NCBI GenBank assembly: GCA_964536965.1 | Contig: CAZIAL010000005.1 | Span: 1-64,000, forward strand | Length of the DNA: 64,000 bases | Direction of reading: 5' to 3' | DNA from: JACMQW01 sp964536965 | GTDB lineage: Bacteria > Bdellovibrionota > UBA1018 | Part shown: positions 1-8,219 of the stretch, piece by piece | Layout: every line of letters begins with the position of its first letter | Position numbering within the stretch: the first letter of the stretch is position 1 | The notes under the pieces: model-generated | What the model was told of the DNA's origin: nothing | The model's database searches: none | The model's input: the letters and a program-made list of their open reading frames with translations, nothing else | Program-made: the position numbers and the translations under genes

Positions 1-1
1 C

Positions 2-472
2 GCGCGCGTGACGAAGGCGTTCACGGACGCGGGGATCCTCGTCCATGCGTATCTCATGTACGGGTTCCCCACGCAGACGACGGAAGAGACGATCGATTCC
101 CTCGAACGCGTTCGTCAGCTCTTCGAGAATGGTTGCATTCAGTCGGCCTACTGGCATCGTTTCTCGGCGACCGCGCATTCACCTGTCGGAAAGGACCCCC
201 AATCGTTCGGCATCTCCCTCGCCGAAGTGGTGTTGCCGAAGGGGAAACCTCGATTCGCGCGGAACGATCTTCCGTTCGTCGATCCGACCGAAGCGGATCA
301 TGAGTATCTCGGGGACGGGCTTCGGCGCGGGCTCTACAACTACATGCATGGGGTCGGATTCGATCTCGATGTCCGTGAGTGGTTCGCGCCGCGCGGACGC
401 GGGAAAAAGGGGGTGCCGCCGGCGCCGCGAGTCGCGCCCGACCTCGTCCAGCGGGCGCTCAGAAAAACCTAA
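2..472 (+). CDS. C-terminal part of a radical SAM-like protein (5' end outside window)
   Basis: The reading frame is open to the left edge, so this is the 3' end of a longer gene; the GTG at position 8 is probably an internal valine. The visible 157 residues include a stretch reading YLMYGFPTQTTEETIDSL, which resembles the late barrel region of B12-binding/radical SAM enzymes, where a GFPxxT(x)EE segment precedes the last helices. The cysteine cluster and cobalamin-binding domain that would prove the family lie outside the window. The tail is basic and proline-rich. Family assignment is from this one motif and is tentative; the specific reaction cannot be inferred. Confidence 0.55.
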   Translation, partial: ARVTKAFTDAGILVHAYLMYGFPTQTTEETIDSLERVRQLFENGCIQSAYWHRFSATAHSPVGKDPQSFGISLAEVVLPKGKPRFARNDLPFVDPTEADHEYLGDGLRRGLYNYMHGVGFDLDVREWFAPRGRGKKGVPPAPRVAPDLVQRALRKT

Positions 473-510
473 ACGCACTTTCGCAGCCTAAAAGCCGCTG
501 TATCGGGCAT

Positions 511-541
511 CTGCTACACAATGTACCCGATTCCTGCTACA
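511..541. repeat. Direct repeat CTGCTACA, 23-bp period
   Basis: CTGCTACA occurs at 511-518 and again at 534-541, so the copies start 23 bp apart, about two helical turns, which puts them on the same DNA face. They lie 36 to 66 bp upstream of the ATG of the TIGR02147 gene. This would suit a tandem-dimer operator, possibly for the product of that gene, but no binding data exist here. Confidence 0.35.
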
Positions 542-576
542 TCCGCCGCCGAACTCGGGTATGGTGCGCCCCTACG

Positions 577-1371
577 ATGGAAACAGCATTTTATCTCGAG
601 AAGATCCGGGCGGGTTTTTCGATGCGACAGCGGACGAATCCGACTTATTCTCTCCGGGCGTACGGACGAGATCTCGGCATCCATCCATCGACGCTGAGCC
701 AAGTATTGCTCGGTCGTCGCCCTTTGCCGCTGAAATTATCCACCCAGGTCGCCGATCATCTTCGGTTGAATGCGCGCGAGCGAACCCTCTTTTTCGATAG
801 CCTGGGTAAGCGGCGCGTGAGTCTGGATCAGATCCAGATTTCGGCGGAGGACACCCGGTTCCTTCTCGACGAGACCTACTTTCAGATCATTGCGGAATGG
901 GAGCATTACGCTGCGCTAACGCTCTTTGAGTGCGAAGATTTCGATCCATCGCCCGCGGAGATCGCCCGGCGGCTGAAGATTCAGGTGAATCGGGCCGAGG
1001 TGGTGCTGATCAATCTGATTCGATTCGGTCTTCTGAAAAGACTTCCTTCGGGGGAGCTTCGTCCGTCCCACCCGAGCGTTCGGACGACCGAAGACGTCGC
1101 CTCGGCCGCACTGAAGGCGTCCCATCGGGAAACGTTGGAAATGGGAAAGGAGAAGCTCGACAAAGTTCCCCCGGATCTGCGGGACTTCTCCTCCATGATG
1201 GTGGCGATCGATCCAGCGAGATTGCCCGAAGTGAAGATCGTGATCCGGGAGTTTCGGCAGAAGCTCTCCGAACTTCTGAAGTCAGGGGCCCATACGGAAG
1301 TCTATCAGCTCGGGATCCAGTTTTATCCGCTCACCGATCTCGATACGAATTCCGAGGTGGAATTGAAATGA
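577..1371 (+). CDS. TIGR02147 family protein
   Basis: 264 residues. The N-terminal ~80 residues contain a helix-turn-helix-like segment (LRAYGRDLGIHPSTLSQVL, roughly residues 27-45) followed by GRRPLPLKLSTQVADHL, the layout of the TIGR02147 family, which is expanded in Bdellovibrio and Fibrobacter. The remainder is a helical domain with FSSMMVAIDP near residue 207, also typical. I start at ATG 577 rather than the longer frame because the family begins at this point. The stop overlaps the next start (ATGA), so it is translationally coupled to an exported protein. Probable role is transcriptional control of linked envelope genes; this is inferred. Confidence 0.8.
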   Translation: METAFYLEKIRAGFSMRQRTNPTYSLRAYGRDLGIHPSTLSQVLLGRRPLPLKLSTQVADHLRLNARERTLFFDSLGKRRVSLDQIQISAEDTRFLLDETYFQIIAEWEHYAALTLFECEDFDPSPAEIARRLKIQVNRAEVVLINLIRFGLLKRLPSGELRPSHPSVRTTEDVASAALKASHRETLEMGKEKLDKVPPDLRDFSSMMVAIDPARLPEVKIVIREFRQKLSELLKSGAHTEVYQLGIQFYPLTDLDTNSEVELK

Positions 1372-3047
1372 GAGTAAAGATGTTTGTTCCCTGGCAGCTG
1401 TTCGTTCTCATCCTCTGGCTGGCGCCCTCGCTCGGATTCGCCGGAAATGAAAAAGGCAACGGAGGAAACGCCGTCGTTTGTTATGCCGATACGGACCATC
1501 GAGAAATCGTCTCCGTTGAGATGTTCGACTACTGGGAGATGGAGCGTTCCAGGCCGATCGCGGGCGGCGTCCGGCTCGGCTCGCCGACCTTGTCGGTCAA
1601 TGCTAAGATCGATACGGTGCTTCGCCGCCTGTCCGTCATCGATCCGGTGCGTGCCCGGCGATATCGGGAGTCCGCGTACGAAATTCTCGACCACCTCGAA
1701 GAGTTTCTGAGCGATGACGTGAATCCGACTCCGATCGAGGACGACAATCCCGCGGTCGAGCCGAACGAACCTTGCGTGAAGGTCCAGTTCGCGGTGCAGC
1801 TCGTGGAACCGCAACCGGGCAAGCGTAGGTTTCAGATCAACCGGCGGCTGTGGAATGCCTCCCCAACGACGAACGACGCTCGGGCCGGACTCATTCTCCA
1901 CGAAGTGATTTATCGCGAGGCCCTCGGGGTCGGCCACCAGAATTCCGACGCCGTCAGGTACCTGAACTACGCGCTCTCGACGGGGTTTCTCTCGCGGGCG
2001 AATGCCGAGATTCGCTACGAGCGAATCCTGGTGAGCTCGCGCTTTCCGTTGAACGACTTTTGTACCCTGCTTTATCTTAAAAATTTGGGGGTGTTTTTAC
2101 AGGTGGTCTGGGAATCCCGCGAGATCGGAGACCGCTCATATCTGGTCTGCCCGAATCGTCAGATTCGGCTGGGCGCGCTCGAAATTCGGACCCAGGACCG
2201 GGTGACGGCGACGCTAAGCAAGGAAGGAAACCTCGTAAGCCTCGCTGGGGATTCCCTCGAGTTTTCGCTCGTCCATCCGATCGGCGTCTTTGCCTACGTC
2301 CGGGAGAAGAGATTGCCGGTCGTCGGAAAATTAACGACGATCACGTTTCGGCCGAATGGCGAGGTGAGATCGCTTTCGGGATGGACCGCAGCGACCCTGT
2401 TTCCCGAGGTGATCGTGAATGGACGGCGTCGCCGCTGCGACCGGGGACACCTGATTTTCGGGGATGGTGGCACTCTACAAAGCTGCCTCTGGAACAATGC
2501 GGACTTCGTATCGGGTGCGGAAGGCGCAGGGTCAGCGGGGGATCCAAGGACTCCTCGCTTGTACAATCTGACGGGAAGTTCGCGGCCCGTCGCCCTCAGG
2601 AATGTCCGCCTCTCCGAAGGCGGAGAGGTTTCGGCGGGCACGCTGGCAAGCCCGATACGGCAGGAGTTCCGAGGTCGCCGGGTCGAGATCCGGGACATCC
2701 AATTCGATGGCACCGAATGGATCGGTAAGGCTATTTCCGAGCGAGTCCACGGATGGGTAAGGCACCTCGGTCGATTCATCGCCTTTAAAGATGGCGATCC
2801 CGACGATGGGGCGGTCCGGGAACGATGGAACGCGATCGCGGAGAATCACTGTCGCGCTTTGGGGTTCGATGGGGTTCCCGAGGAACTGAATGCGGCATCG
2901 GAGCTCTCTTCATCGAAGCACTATATCGGACCGTATACGCAGCTCTATGAGGCCGTCGAAAATGCGTGGATTCCCGTTTTCGATCAGAAGGTCGAAATCG
3001 TCCAAGCGAACTTCCCCTGCCTGGCGGAAATTCGCGTGAATTTCTAA
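1368..3047 (+). CDS. Secreted protein with HExxY-type motif, unknown function
   Basis: 559 residues beginning with a clear signal peptide (MRVKMFVPWQLFVLILWLAP, cleavage near SLGFA-GN). After cleavage comes GNGGNAVVCY, an opening I associate with Bdellovibrionota exported proteins. Around residues 175-200 is LILHEVIYREALGVGH, which resembles but does not match an HExxH zinc site because the second His is replaced by Arg, so metallopeptidase activity is doubtful. The C-terminal half looks beta-rich and has no motif I recognise. The start overlaps the TIGR02147 gene stop, so the two probably form an operon. Confidence 0.7.
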   Translation: MRVKMFVPWQLFVLILWLAPSLGFAGNEKGNGGNAVVCYADTDHREIVSVEMFDYWEMERSRPIAGGVRLGSPTLSVNAKIDTVLRRLSVIDPVRARRYRESAYEILDHLEEFLSDDVNPTPIEDDNPAVEPNEPCVKVQFAVQLVEPQPGKRRFQINRRLWNASPTTNDARAGLILHEVIYREALGVGHQNSDAVRYLNYALSTGFLSRANAEIRYERILVSSRFPLNDFCTLLYLKNLGVFLQVVWESREIGDRSYLVCPNRQIRLGALEIRTQDRVTATLSKEGNLVSLAGDSLEFSLVHPIGVFAYVREKRLPVVGKLTTITFRPNGEVRSLSGWTAATLFPEVIVNGRRRRCDRGHLIFGDGGTLQSCLWNNADFVSGAEGAGSAGDPRTPRLYNLTGSSRPVALRNVRLSEGGEVSAGTLASPIRQEFRGRRVEIRDIQFDGTEWIGKAISERVHGWVRHLGRFIAFKDGDPDDGAVRERWNAIAENHCRALGFDGVPEELNAASELSSSKHYIGPYTQLYEAVENAWIPVFDQKVEIVQANFPCLAEIRVNF

Positions 3048-4879
3048 GGATTTTTCGGAGCCGCGCTATCGAGTTCGGTCCAGCGCGCGTAGAGCCGGTC
3101 GATCTCGCCTTGGAGTTCCGCGATCGCCTGCATGAGCTGGGAAAGTTTTACGGCGTTCCGCGCGTTGCTCTCGAGTCCTGCCTCGATCTGGAGCTCCTCG
3201 AGTTTCGATTCCTTCTCGAGAAGAAGTGCCTCCATACCGTCGAGTTCGCGCTGCTCCTTGTAGCTGAGCTTCTTCTTCGGTGCGGGAGCGAGGGGCGGTC
3301 CGTCGGTCGACTTCGACGTGCTGGGAGACGGAGGCGCCGCCGAAGCGGGGGGCGCGCTCTGGGGTACGCGGGAACCCCGAGCCCACTGGTCGAGATCCGC
3401 GTACTTGATCATCTCGGGAAAGCCTAGCATCTCGTCGCAGACGTTGTTCATGAACGCGCGGTCATGGGAAACGAGGATGACCGCTCCCGGAAATTCCTCG
3501 AGACATTCTTCGAGGATTCCGAGCGTCTGGATGTCGAGATCGTTCGTCGGTTCGTCGAGCACGAGGAGGTTGGCGGGTTCCAGCATCAGGAGAGCGAGCA
3601 ACAACCGACTTTGTTCGCCGCCGGAGAGTTTTCCGACGATCATGTCCGACTGACGAGCATCGAAATTAAAGCGGTCGAGATAGGAGCGAACGTGGATCTT
3701 GCGTCCCTGGAACTCCACCGTTTCGCCGTACGGACAAACGGTTTTCAAGACGGTGGTTTCCGGGTCGAGGAGGTTTCGGTTCTGTTCGAAGTAGGCGACT
3801 TCGAGGCCGCCCGCGCGCAGCACTTCCCCGTTATCGGGTTCTTCCGTCCCCGTCAGAATCCGGATCAGCGTCGTTTTCCCAATTCCGTTCTTACCGATGA
3901 GGCCGATGCGTGAACGGCGGGTCAGGAGTAGGTCGAGATTCTGGAAGAGTTTCTTCTCGCCGTAGGACTTCGAGATTTTTTTCGCTTCGATGAGGCGCTT
4001 AGGTCCGCCCTCGAGGGTCTGGAACTCGAGTTTTACCTTCGACTCGCGGGACTTTTCCCGGAGGGACTGGGTTTCTTCCTCGAGAGAGTAGGCGCGGTCG
4101 ATGCGAGCTTTCTGTTTGGTCGTGCGGGCTTTCGCGCCGCGGGCTAGCCAGGCCATTTCTCGCTTGAGGGTGTTTTCCATCGACGCCGTCCGCGACGCGA
4201 GGGTGGCGAGGTAGGTCGCCTTGGTGTCGAGAAAGGTATCGTAACCGCCGTCGATCGAAAGAATTCCGCTCGGGTTCCGGCGATCCACCTCGATCACGCG
4301 GGTTCCGATATTGCGCAGAAAAGCGCGGTCGTGGCTGATCGTCATGACGGCCATGTTCGCGTTGCGCACGAAGGCTTCGAGCCAGAGAATGGATTCGAGA
4401 TCCAGATGGTTGGTCGGCTCGTCGAGGAGAAGGAGATCCGGACGTCGGGCGAGCTCTCGCGCGAGCGAGACTTTTCGCTGGAGACCTCCGGATAAGTCGG
4501 CCACCGGCGAGTCTTCGAGCGAGGCCCCGCGCGTGCTGAGTCCGAGGCGCGAGAGCGCTTCCTCGGCGGCGCCGATCGCCTCCCAGTCCCCGGATTCCGT
4601 ATCGACCGCCTCGAGAACGGCTTCGCGAACGGTGATGCCCGGCTCGAAATGCGGAATCTGCGGCATGTAGCCGACCTTCAGTCCACGGGTGCGGGTGACC
4701 GCGCCCGAGTCCGGCTTGAGTTCGCCGGCGAGCATTTTCAGGAGCGTGGATTTGCCCGCTCCGTTCGGTCCGATCAGAACGATCTTTTCGTTCTCGAAGA
4801 CGGTGAAGTTCAGACCTTCGAAAAGAGGGCGTGAAGCGAAGGAGTGGCGGAGTTCTTGGGCGGAAATCAGGACGCGAAT
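3044..4879 (-). CDS. uup: ABC-F ATPase, Uup-like
   Basis: Duplicated ABC ATPase without membrane segments. First half: Walker A GPNGAGKST, signature LSGGLQRK, Walker B LLLDEPTNHLD. Second half: GKNGIGKTT, LSGGEQSR, LVLDEPTNDLD. The C-terminus (KKKLSYKEQRELDGMEALL onward) is the coiled-coil domain of Uup. ABC-F proteins act on ribosomes or DNA rather than in transport. The first in-frame ATG (4735) lies after the first Walker A, so the gene must start further upstream. The frame is open only back to 4903, and the sole candidates are ATT at 4879 or CTG at 4870. ATT, 4 nt after the preceding stop with GAAG 7 nt upstream, gives 611 residues and the expected N-terminus. It overlaps the convergent secreted-protein gene by 4 bp. 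Confidence 0.88.
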   Translation of the reverse strand: MRVLISAQELRHSFASRPLFEGLNFTVFENEKIVLIGPNGAGKSTLLKMLAGELKPDSGAVTRTRGLKVGYMPQIPHFEPGITVREAVLEAVDTESGDWEAIGAAEEALSRLGLSTRGASLEDSPVADLSGGLQRKVSLARELARRPDLLLLDEPTNHLDLESILWLEAFVRNANMAVMTISHDRAFLRNIGTRVIEVDRRNPSGILSIDGGYDTFLDTKATYLATLASRTASMENTLKREMAWLARGAKARTTKQKARIDRAYSLEEETQSLREKSRESKVKLEFQTLEGGPKRLIEAKKISKSYGEKKLFQNLDLLLTRRSRIGLIGKNGIGKTTLIRILTGTEEPDNGEVLRAGGLEVAYFEQNRNLLDPETTVLKTVCPYGETVEFQGRKIHVRSYLDRFNFDARQSDMIVGKLSGGEQSRLLLALLMLEPANLLVLDEPTNDLDIQTLGILEECLEEFPGAVILVSHDRAFMNNVCDEMLGFPEMIKYADLDQWARGSRVPQSAPPASAAPPSPSTSKSTDGPPLAPAPKKKLSYKEQRELDGMEALLLEKESKLEELQIEAGLESNARNAVKLSQLMQAIAELQGEIDRLYARWTELDSAAPKNP

Positions 4880-4883
4880 GGGA

Positions 4884-5141
4884 TTACTTCTTCTTGGTTT
4901 TTTTTACGAGCGGGATGTTTTCGGTCTCGATGCGCTCGCGTTTGGTTTCGACATTGTCGTGCCGGATCTCGGCTAGGATTCGCTCGATCGCATGGAGTTC
5001 GTCTTCGAGTTCCCATTTGGCGAGCATCATGATCGCGACTTCCTCATGGTTGTCGGGTAGCTTCATGCTGTCATGCACTTTCAGCTTGTGACGGATGCCC
5101 AGGCTGCGCTGGATCAGCTCGAGTTTGCGCTCTTTTTCCAT
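4884..5141 (-). CDS. Small hypothetical protein, charged and helical
   Basis: 85 residues from the ATG at 5141, preceded by GGAG 3 nt away; upstream GTG and TTG starts in the same frame would extend it by up to 19 residues. The product is rich in Glu, Lys and Arg and predicted helical (ELEDELHAIERILAEIRHDN), ending in a lysine-rich tail. There is no signal peptide or membrane segment. It sits 4 nt upstream of the ABC-F ATPase on the same strand, so the two are probably co-translated; the unusual start of the ABC-F gene may depend on ribosomes finishing here. I do not recognise the family. Confidence 0.6.
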   Translation of the reverse strand: MEKERKLELIQRSLGIRHKLKVHDSMKLPDNHEEVAIMMLAKWELEDELHAIERILAEIRHDNVETKRERIETENIPLVKKTKKK

Positions 5142-5230
5142 ATGCTCCGAGGATACCGGATCTTTTCGCACGGTCCCACTGGAAATCGCGGACGTCAACG
5201 GATTGGCGACGGTTTGGGCGAGCGAATCGG

Positions 5231-5470
5231 CTAAGGATGGAGCTGGTCGCTGCGAATCCCCATATTGTTGGGGACAAGCCCGGGATCTCCCATTTCCTCC
5301 GAGGTCTGTTGGCTCAGCTGGTAGTGCCTGGTCTTCTCGATCGTTCGGCGGGCCGCTCGGTCCTTCGTCAGCATGAAGTCCGCGGTCAGCCAGGCGATGA
5401 GGGCCACCGCGGTCGACGCGAGGACGATTTGCATCAGGCTGGCGCCGGCTTCGTTTCTCAGGATTCTCAT
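5231..5470 (-). CDS. Short type IV pilin-like protein with Gln at +5
   Basis: 79 residues. MRILRNEAG is a short basic leader ending in Gly, followed by ASLMQIVLASTAVALIAWL, a hydrophobic helix as in class III (prepilin) signal sequences. The residue at mature position 5 is Gln, not the usual Glu. After the helix only about 45 polar residues remain, so there is no room for a pilin globular domain. Its ATG overlaps the TGA of the upstream secreted protein gene (ATGA), the same junction seen at 14595. Closely matches the product of 14595-14837 in length and layout. Role: predicted minor pilin or pseudopilin of a split-pilin complex. Confidence 0.72.
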   Translation of the reverse strand: MRILRNEAGASLMQIVLASTAVALIAWLTADFMLTKDRAARRTIEKTRHYQLSQQTSEEMGDPGLVPNNMGIRSDQLHP

Positions 5471-6345
5471 ATTGGATCGATCTGGCAAAAGCCGGCGGTG
5501 TCTAAGATGAACCCTTCCGGGCAAGGGGGGACGGTGAAGACCCGAGGAAGCAGGAGAGGGTAGAGCACTTCCTCAACCGGAAGGATGTCTCCACCCGCTT
5601 CGGTCAGCACGCTCGTCGCCGGGCGAAACTTCGCGCGCTGGGTGCGAGCGCTCGTGCTGAGGTCGAGGACGTAAAAATGCACCCGCATCGATGCGGCGGC
5701 GGTGCAGCGGACTCCGGTGGAGTCGGGCGGAGCGGTTCTCCAGATTCGACCGTTCGACGGATTGTCGACCGGGCAGCGTCGTTCGAGGGCGAGGAGCACC
5801 AGATTGGTGCATTCATCGCCGAGGCGCGCGACGGGGCTCGCATTCGGAATGGTTCGGGCGGCGATCGCCTGGTCGAAAAGGTCGAACTGCTGGGTCACGG
5901 TCAGCGAAATCGGCGCGCGGGTGCCCGGGTCGAGATAAGGACATCGCATTCCGCGCTGGTCATAGAATCCGGGAAGGGGAGAGCCGCCCGCTACGGTTCC
6001 GAAAAAGCGATTTGGCCGACTCACTCCGGCGTCGACATCCGGGTTTCCGCCGGAATAATTGTAGAAGCTGAGAAAGTCCGCGCTGGGAACCGCCTCGATG
6101 CAATCGAGTTTATAGGATGAATCGGTAGGAATCGCGCCCTGGGCCCAGCCCAGCGTGCAGCAGGCCGCCACGGGATTCGCAAGATCGGGAAAGGTCGTGC
6201 CGGCGGGTGCGTTCGCGGGCACCGCGGACGGCGACATTCCGGCCGTCCCGCAGCGATGATCGGCGGGCGTGATCGGCGCTGCGAATGCGGAGGTCAAAGT
6301 GGCGGCACCGATGAGAAAGACCGTCCGAAGAAACATTTGCGCCAC
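5467..6345 (-). CDS. Secreted cysteine-rich protein, module A partner of short pilins
   Basis: 292 residues with a signal peptide (MAQMFLRTVFLIGAATLTSA, cleavage near AFAA). From about residue 32 on it carries a domain also found in the proteins at 13525 and 15450. Landmarks here are ACC (61-63), PNRFF (111-115), GFYDQRGMRC (126-135), ALERRC (186-191) and RCTAA (213-217). Conserved paired cysteines suggest an exported, disulfide-stabilised fold. It lies 9 nt after one short prepilin gene and overlaps the next by 4 bp, so the three are one operon. By analogy with split pilins, where the globular part is a separate secreted protein, it may cap or decorate the pilin helix. The domain is not one I recognise. 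Confidence 0.7.
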   Translation of the reverse strand: MAQMFLRTVFLIGAATLTSAFAAPITPADHRCGTAGMSPSAVPANAPAGTTFPDLANPVAACCTLGWAQGAIPTDSSYKLDCIEAVPSADFLSFYNYSGGNPDVDAGVSRPNRFFGTVAGGSPLPGFYDQRGMRCPYLDPGTRAPISLTVTQQFDLFDQAIAARTIPNASPVARLGDECTNLVLLALERRCPVDNPSNGRIWRTAPPDSTGVRCTAAASMRVHFYVLDLSTSARTQRAKFRPATSVLTEAGGDILPVEEVLYPLLLPRVFTVPPCPEGFILDTAGFCQIDPI

Positions 6346-6354
6346 CGTCGGGAG

Positions 6355-6579
6355 TTAAGGACTAGGTGAAGGAAGGGGGCGAGTCCGGATATCCATGAGG
6401 AGCTTTTGCTGGAACTCGAAGATATTCGACCGGGCTTCGATTCGCGTCTGTTGTTTTCCGGCCGAGTAAAAAAGCGACGCGATGGCCAGAGCGAGTAGCG
6501 CCGTGAGGCCGAGCGCGATCATGATCTCGACTAAGGTAAAGCCGCTCTCTCCGGAGCGATGGGCGGCAGCGGGTTTCAT
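6355..6579 (-). CDS. Short type IV prepilin-like protein (Glu+5)
   Basis: 74 residues with a textbook prepilin leader: GESG followed by FTLVEIMIALGLTALLALA, cleavage after Gly and Glu at mature position 5. Only about 35 residues follow the hydrophobic helix (ending DIRTRPLPSPSP), so it is just the N-terminal spine helix. First gene of a three-gene minus-strand operon and divergent from the cysteine-rich gene at 6714. The tail motif D-[IL]-R-x-[RK]-P is shared with the paralogue at 13247. Needs a PilD-type peptidase and assembly ATPase encoded elsewhere. Confidence 0.8.
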   Translation of the reverse strand: MKPAAAHRSGESGFTLVEIMIALGLTALLALAIASLFYSAGKQQTRIEARSNIFEFQQKLLMDIRTRPLPSPSP

Positions 6580-6640
6580 AAGTAAGTTCAGTTTAGCATC
6601 CCAGGTTTCGCTAGGAAACAGGAGACCTCAGGAAATCCGT

Positions 6641-6652
6641 GTCGCGCGCGAC
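6641..6652. promoter_or_regulatory. Palindrome GTCGCGCGCGAC in divergent intergenic region
   Basis: A perfect 12-bp palindrome lies between the divergent module A promoters. It has the form GTCG-N4-CGAC, which recurs in the equivalent divergent region of module B (13216-13227). It could be an operator coordinating the two modules. CG-rich palindromes are frequent in this genome, so the evidence is moderate at best. Confidence 0.3.
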
Positions 6653-6713
6653 CCAGGGTTCGAAATCGAAAAAGCTGACTTCGCTGAAAATGCGCGGTAA
6701 AATAAGGCTCTTC

Positions 6714-8096
6714 ATGAAAGAAGCGACCCGAGATCGAATCAAAGATTTTCATACGGCGATTCGCGGCCTAGCGGTCATCGCGGCGCTCGTTTTTGTCGGC
6801 GAAGCGAGCGCGGGTCAGTATTTTTACAACGACCCATCCGACGTCGACTGGGCCTCGTTAACGAGCGTGAATCAGGCAAACATCGATTCCTGTTTTCGGG
6901 GGAACGTCGCCTGCAACGCCACGACGGACGGGAAGTGGCGCTCCTACCCACAGCGGACGAACGGGGATCCTACGGGCGAACTCTATAACGGTTGCTACCA
7001 GTATCGGGGTCGGGACCTGGTTCGCTACGCGAACTTAAACAGTGCCGGGAACTGCCCGTGCCCTAATGGACAGAATACCTGTACCGGGGAAAGCCTGGTC
7101 CGGGTTTTTCTCGGTTATCAGACCTTCTGCCCCGGCGGAGCGCCTTCGTGCACCGCGGGCGGCGAAGTTCGCGTGAACTGCCTGATCGAGACGTTCTCCA
7201 TGGGATCCGGTGCGACGCAGATCGGAAGTTACATCCAGAACTGCTCGGATACTCGCCCGATCCGTCTCTCGCGCTCGATCGCGATTACCCAGGCATCGCC
7301 GACCCCGGGCTGCGCTGCCGGAACGTATCTGGTCGGCGGAGTTTGTACGCCTTGCGCCGCAGGAACCTTTAAAGAATTTGCCGGGAATTTCGCATGTAGC
7401 ACCTGCCCCGCGGCCGCCATTGCGAATGGCACCGGAATTTCGTACGCGACGACTCCCTCGGCCGGAGCGACGAGTCCGACGGCGTGCCGAGTTTCGTACG
7501 GATGTGCGGCCGGTTACGGCGTCGGAACGAATCCTGCCGCCTATTCGACTTCGAACGGATATGTCGGAGCGAACTGCGCGCTGAACGCGAGTCCGACGCC
7601 TTCGCCGAGCCCCGTGCCGACCTGCAACCCCGCTACCGATGTCGCGAATAGCTCGCGTTATCTTTCGTGTACCTATAGCTGTGGTTCCAGCCAGGTGATC
7701 TACAGCGGTCAGTGCGGCGATGCCGGACCTCTCAACAAAGTCCGCACCCAGCAAGCAGGCTGCTCGACCGCAGTGCCGACGGCATGCAGTTTCGTGACTC
7801 CGCAGAGCAATACCTGTGCGGCGGTCACCTGTCCGGCGGGTAAGTTCCCTTACCGGGTCTGGGATGTGTCGGCCATGGCCACGTTCCAAACCTTGGTCCC
7901 GGGCACTCCGGGCGGCGTCTGCGCGATGCCGGGTGGAGAAACTCCGTACTATATTTGTAGCCCGCACAATGTGCCGCCGGATCAGTCCCACTCTTCGGAG
8001 TTCGGCGCTTGTACCTCCGTGAATGGCTGGACTTATTCCGGAACGAAGTCCTATACGATGCCGCCTTGGAATGGAAACGGTTACTGCACCTGGTAG
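6714..8096 (+). CDS. Secreted cysteine-rich protein with GCC2/GCC3-like repeat (module A)
   Basis: 460 residues from ATG 6714, chosen because AAGG lies 6 nt upstream and the N-terminus then reads as a signal peptide (hydrophobic AIRGLAVIAALVFVGEASAG). About residues 195-235 read GCAAGTYLVGGVCTPCAAGTF and continue to CSTCPA. That is the C-x-AGTY...C-x-x-C pattern of the ephrin-receptor-like GCC2/GCC3 repeats found in surface proteins. The cysteine-rich C-terminus ends in NGYCTW, mirrored by KVCGY in the larger relative at 11105. Divergent from the short-pilin operon. Probably an extracellular adhesin or pilus-associated protein; the ligand is unknown. Confidence 0.7.
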   Translation: MKEATRDRIKDFHTAIRGLAVIAALVFVGEASAGQYFYNDPSDVDWASLTSVNQANIDSCFRGNVACNATTDGKWRSYPQRTNGDPTGELYNGCYQYRGRDLVRYANLNSAGNCPCPNGQNTCTGESLVRVFLGYQTFCPGGAPSCTAGGEVRVNCLIETFSMGSGATQIGSYIQNCSDTRPIRLSRSIAITQASPTPGCAAGTYLVGGVCTPCAAGTFKEFAGNFACSTCPAAAIANGTGISYATTPSAGATSPTACRVSYGCAAGYGVGTNPAAYSTSNGYVGANCALNASPTPSPSPVPTCNPATDVANSSRYLSCTYSCGSSQVIYSGQCGDAGPLNKVRTQQAGCSTAVPTACSFVTPQSNTCAAVTCPAGKFPYRVWDVSAMATFQTLVPGTPGGVCAMPGGETPYYICSPHNVPPDQSHSSEFGACTSVNGWTYSGTKSYTMPPWNGNGYCTW

Positions 8097-8137
8097 CGGT
8101 CGGTTCGTGAGTGCGCGCGGGCATTCATCATAGAAAA

Positions 8138-8165
8138 GGGCCTCCCGCTTTTCGGCGGGAGACCC
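8138..8165. terminator. Intrinsic terminator between cysteine-rich gene and acnA
   Basis: CTCCCGC (8142-8148) pairs with GCGGGAG (8155-8161), extended by GGG/CCC across one mismatch. On the minus strand the stem is followed directly by TTTTC, a proper terminator for acnA. On the plus strand a weaker T-run follows about 8 nt later, so it may serve both convergent genes. Confidence 0.8.
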
Positions 8166-8219
8166 TGAATCTTTTGCGCAATGCTTTACGCGAGTTTTAC
8201 TCGTGAGCGATCGCTTCGA

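Noticed and set aside
3066..3386. Additional minus-strand gene within the ABC-F C-terminus
   Set aside because: It is a frame shadow of the coiled-coil region, with no start context or domain.
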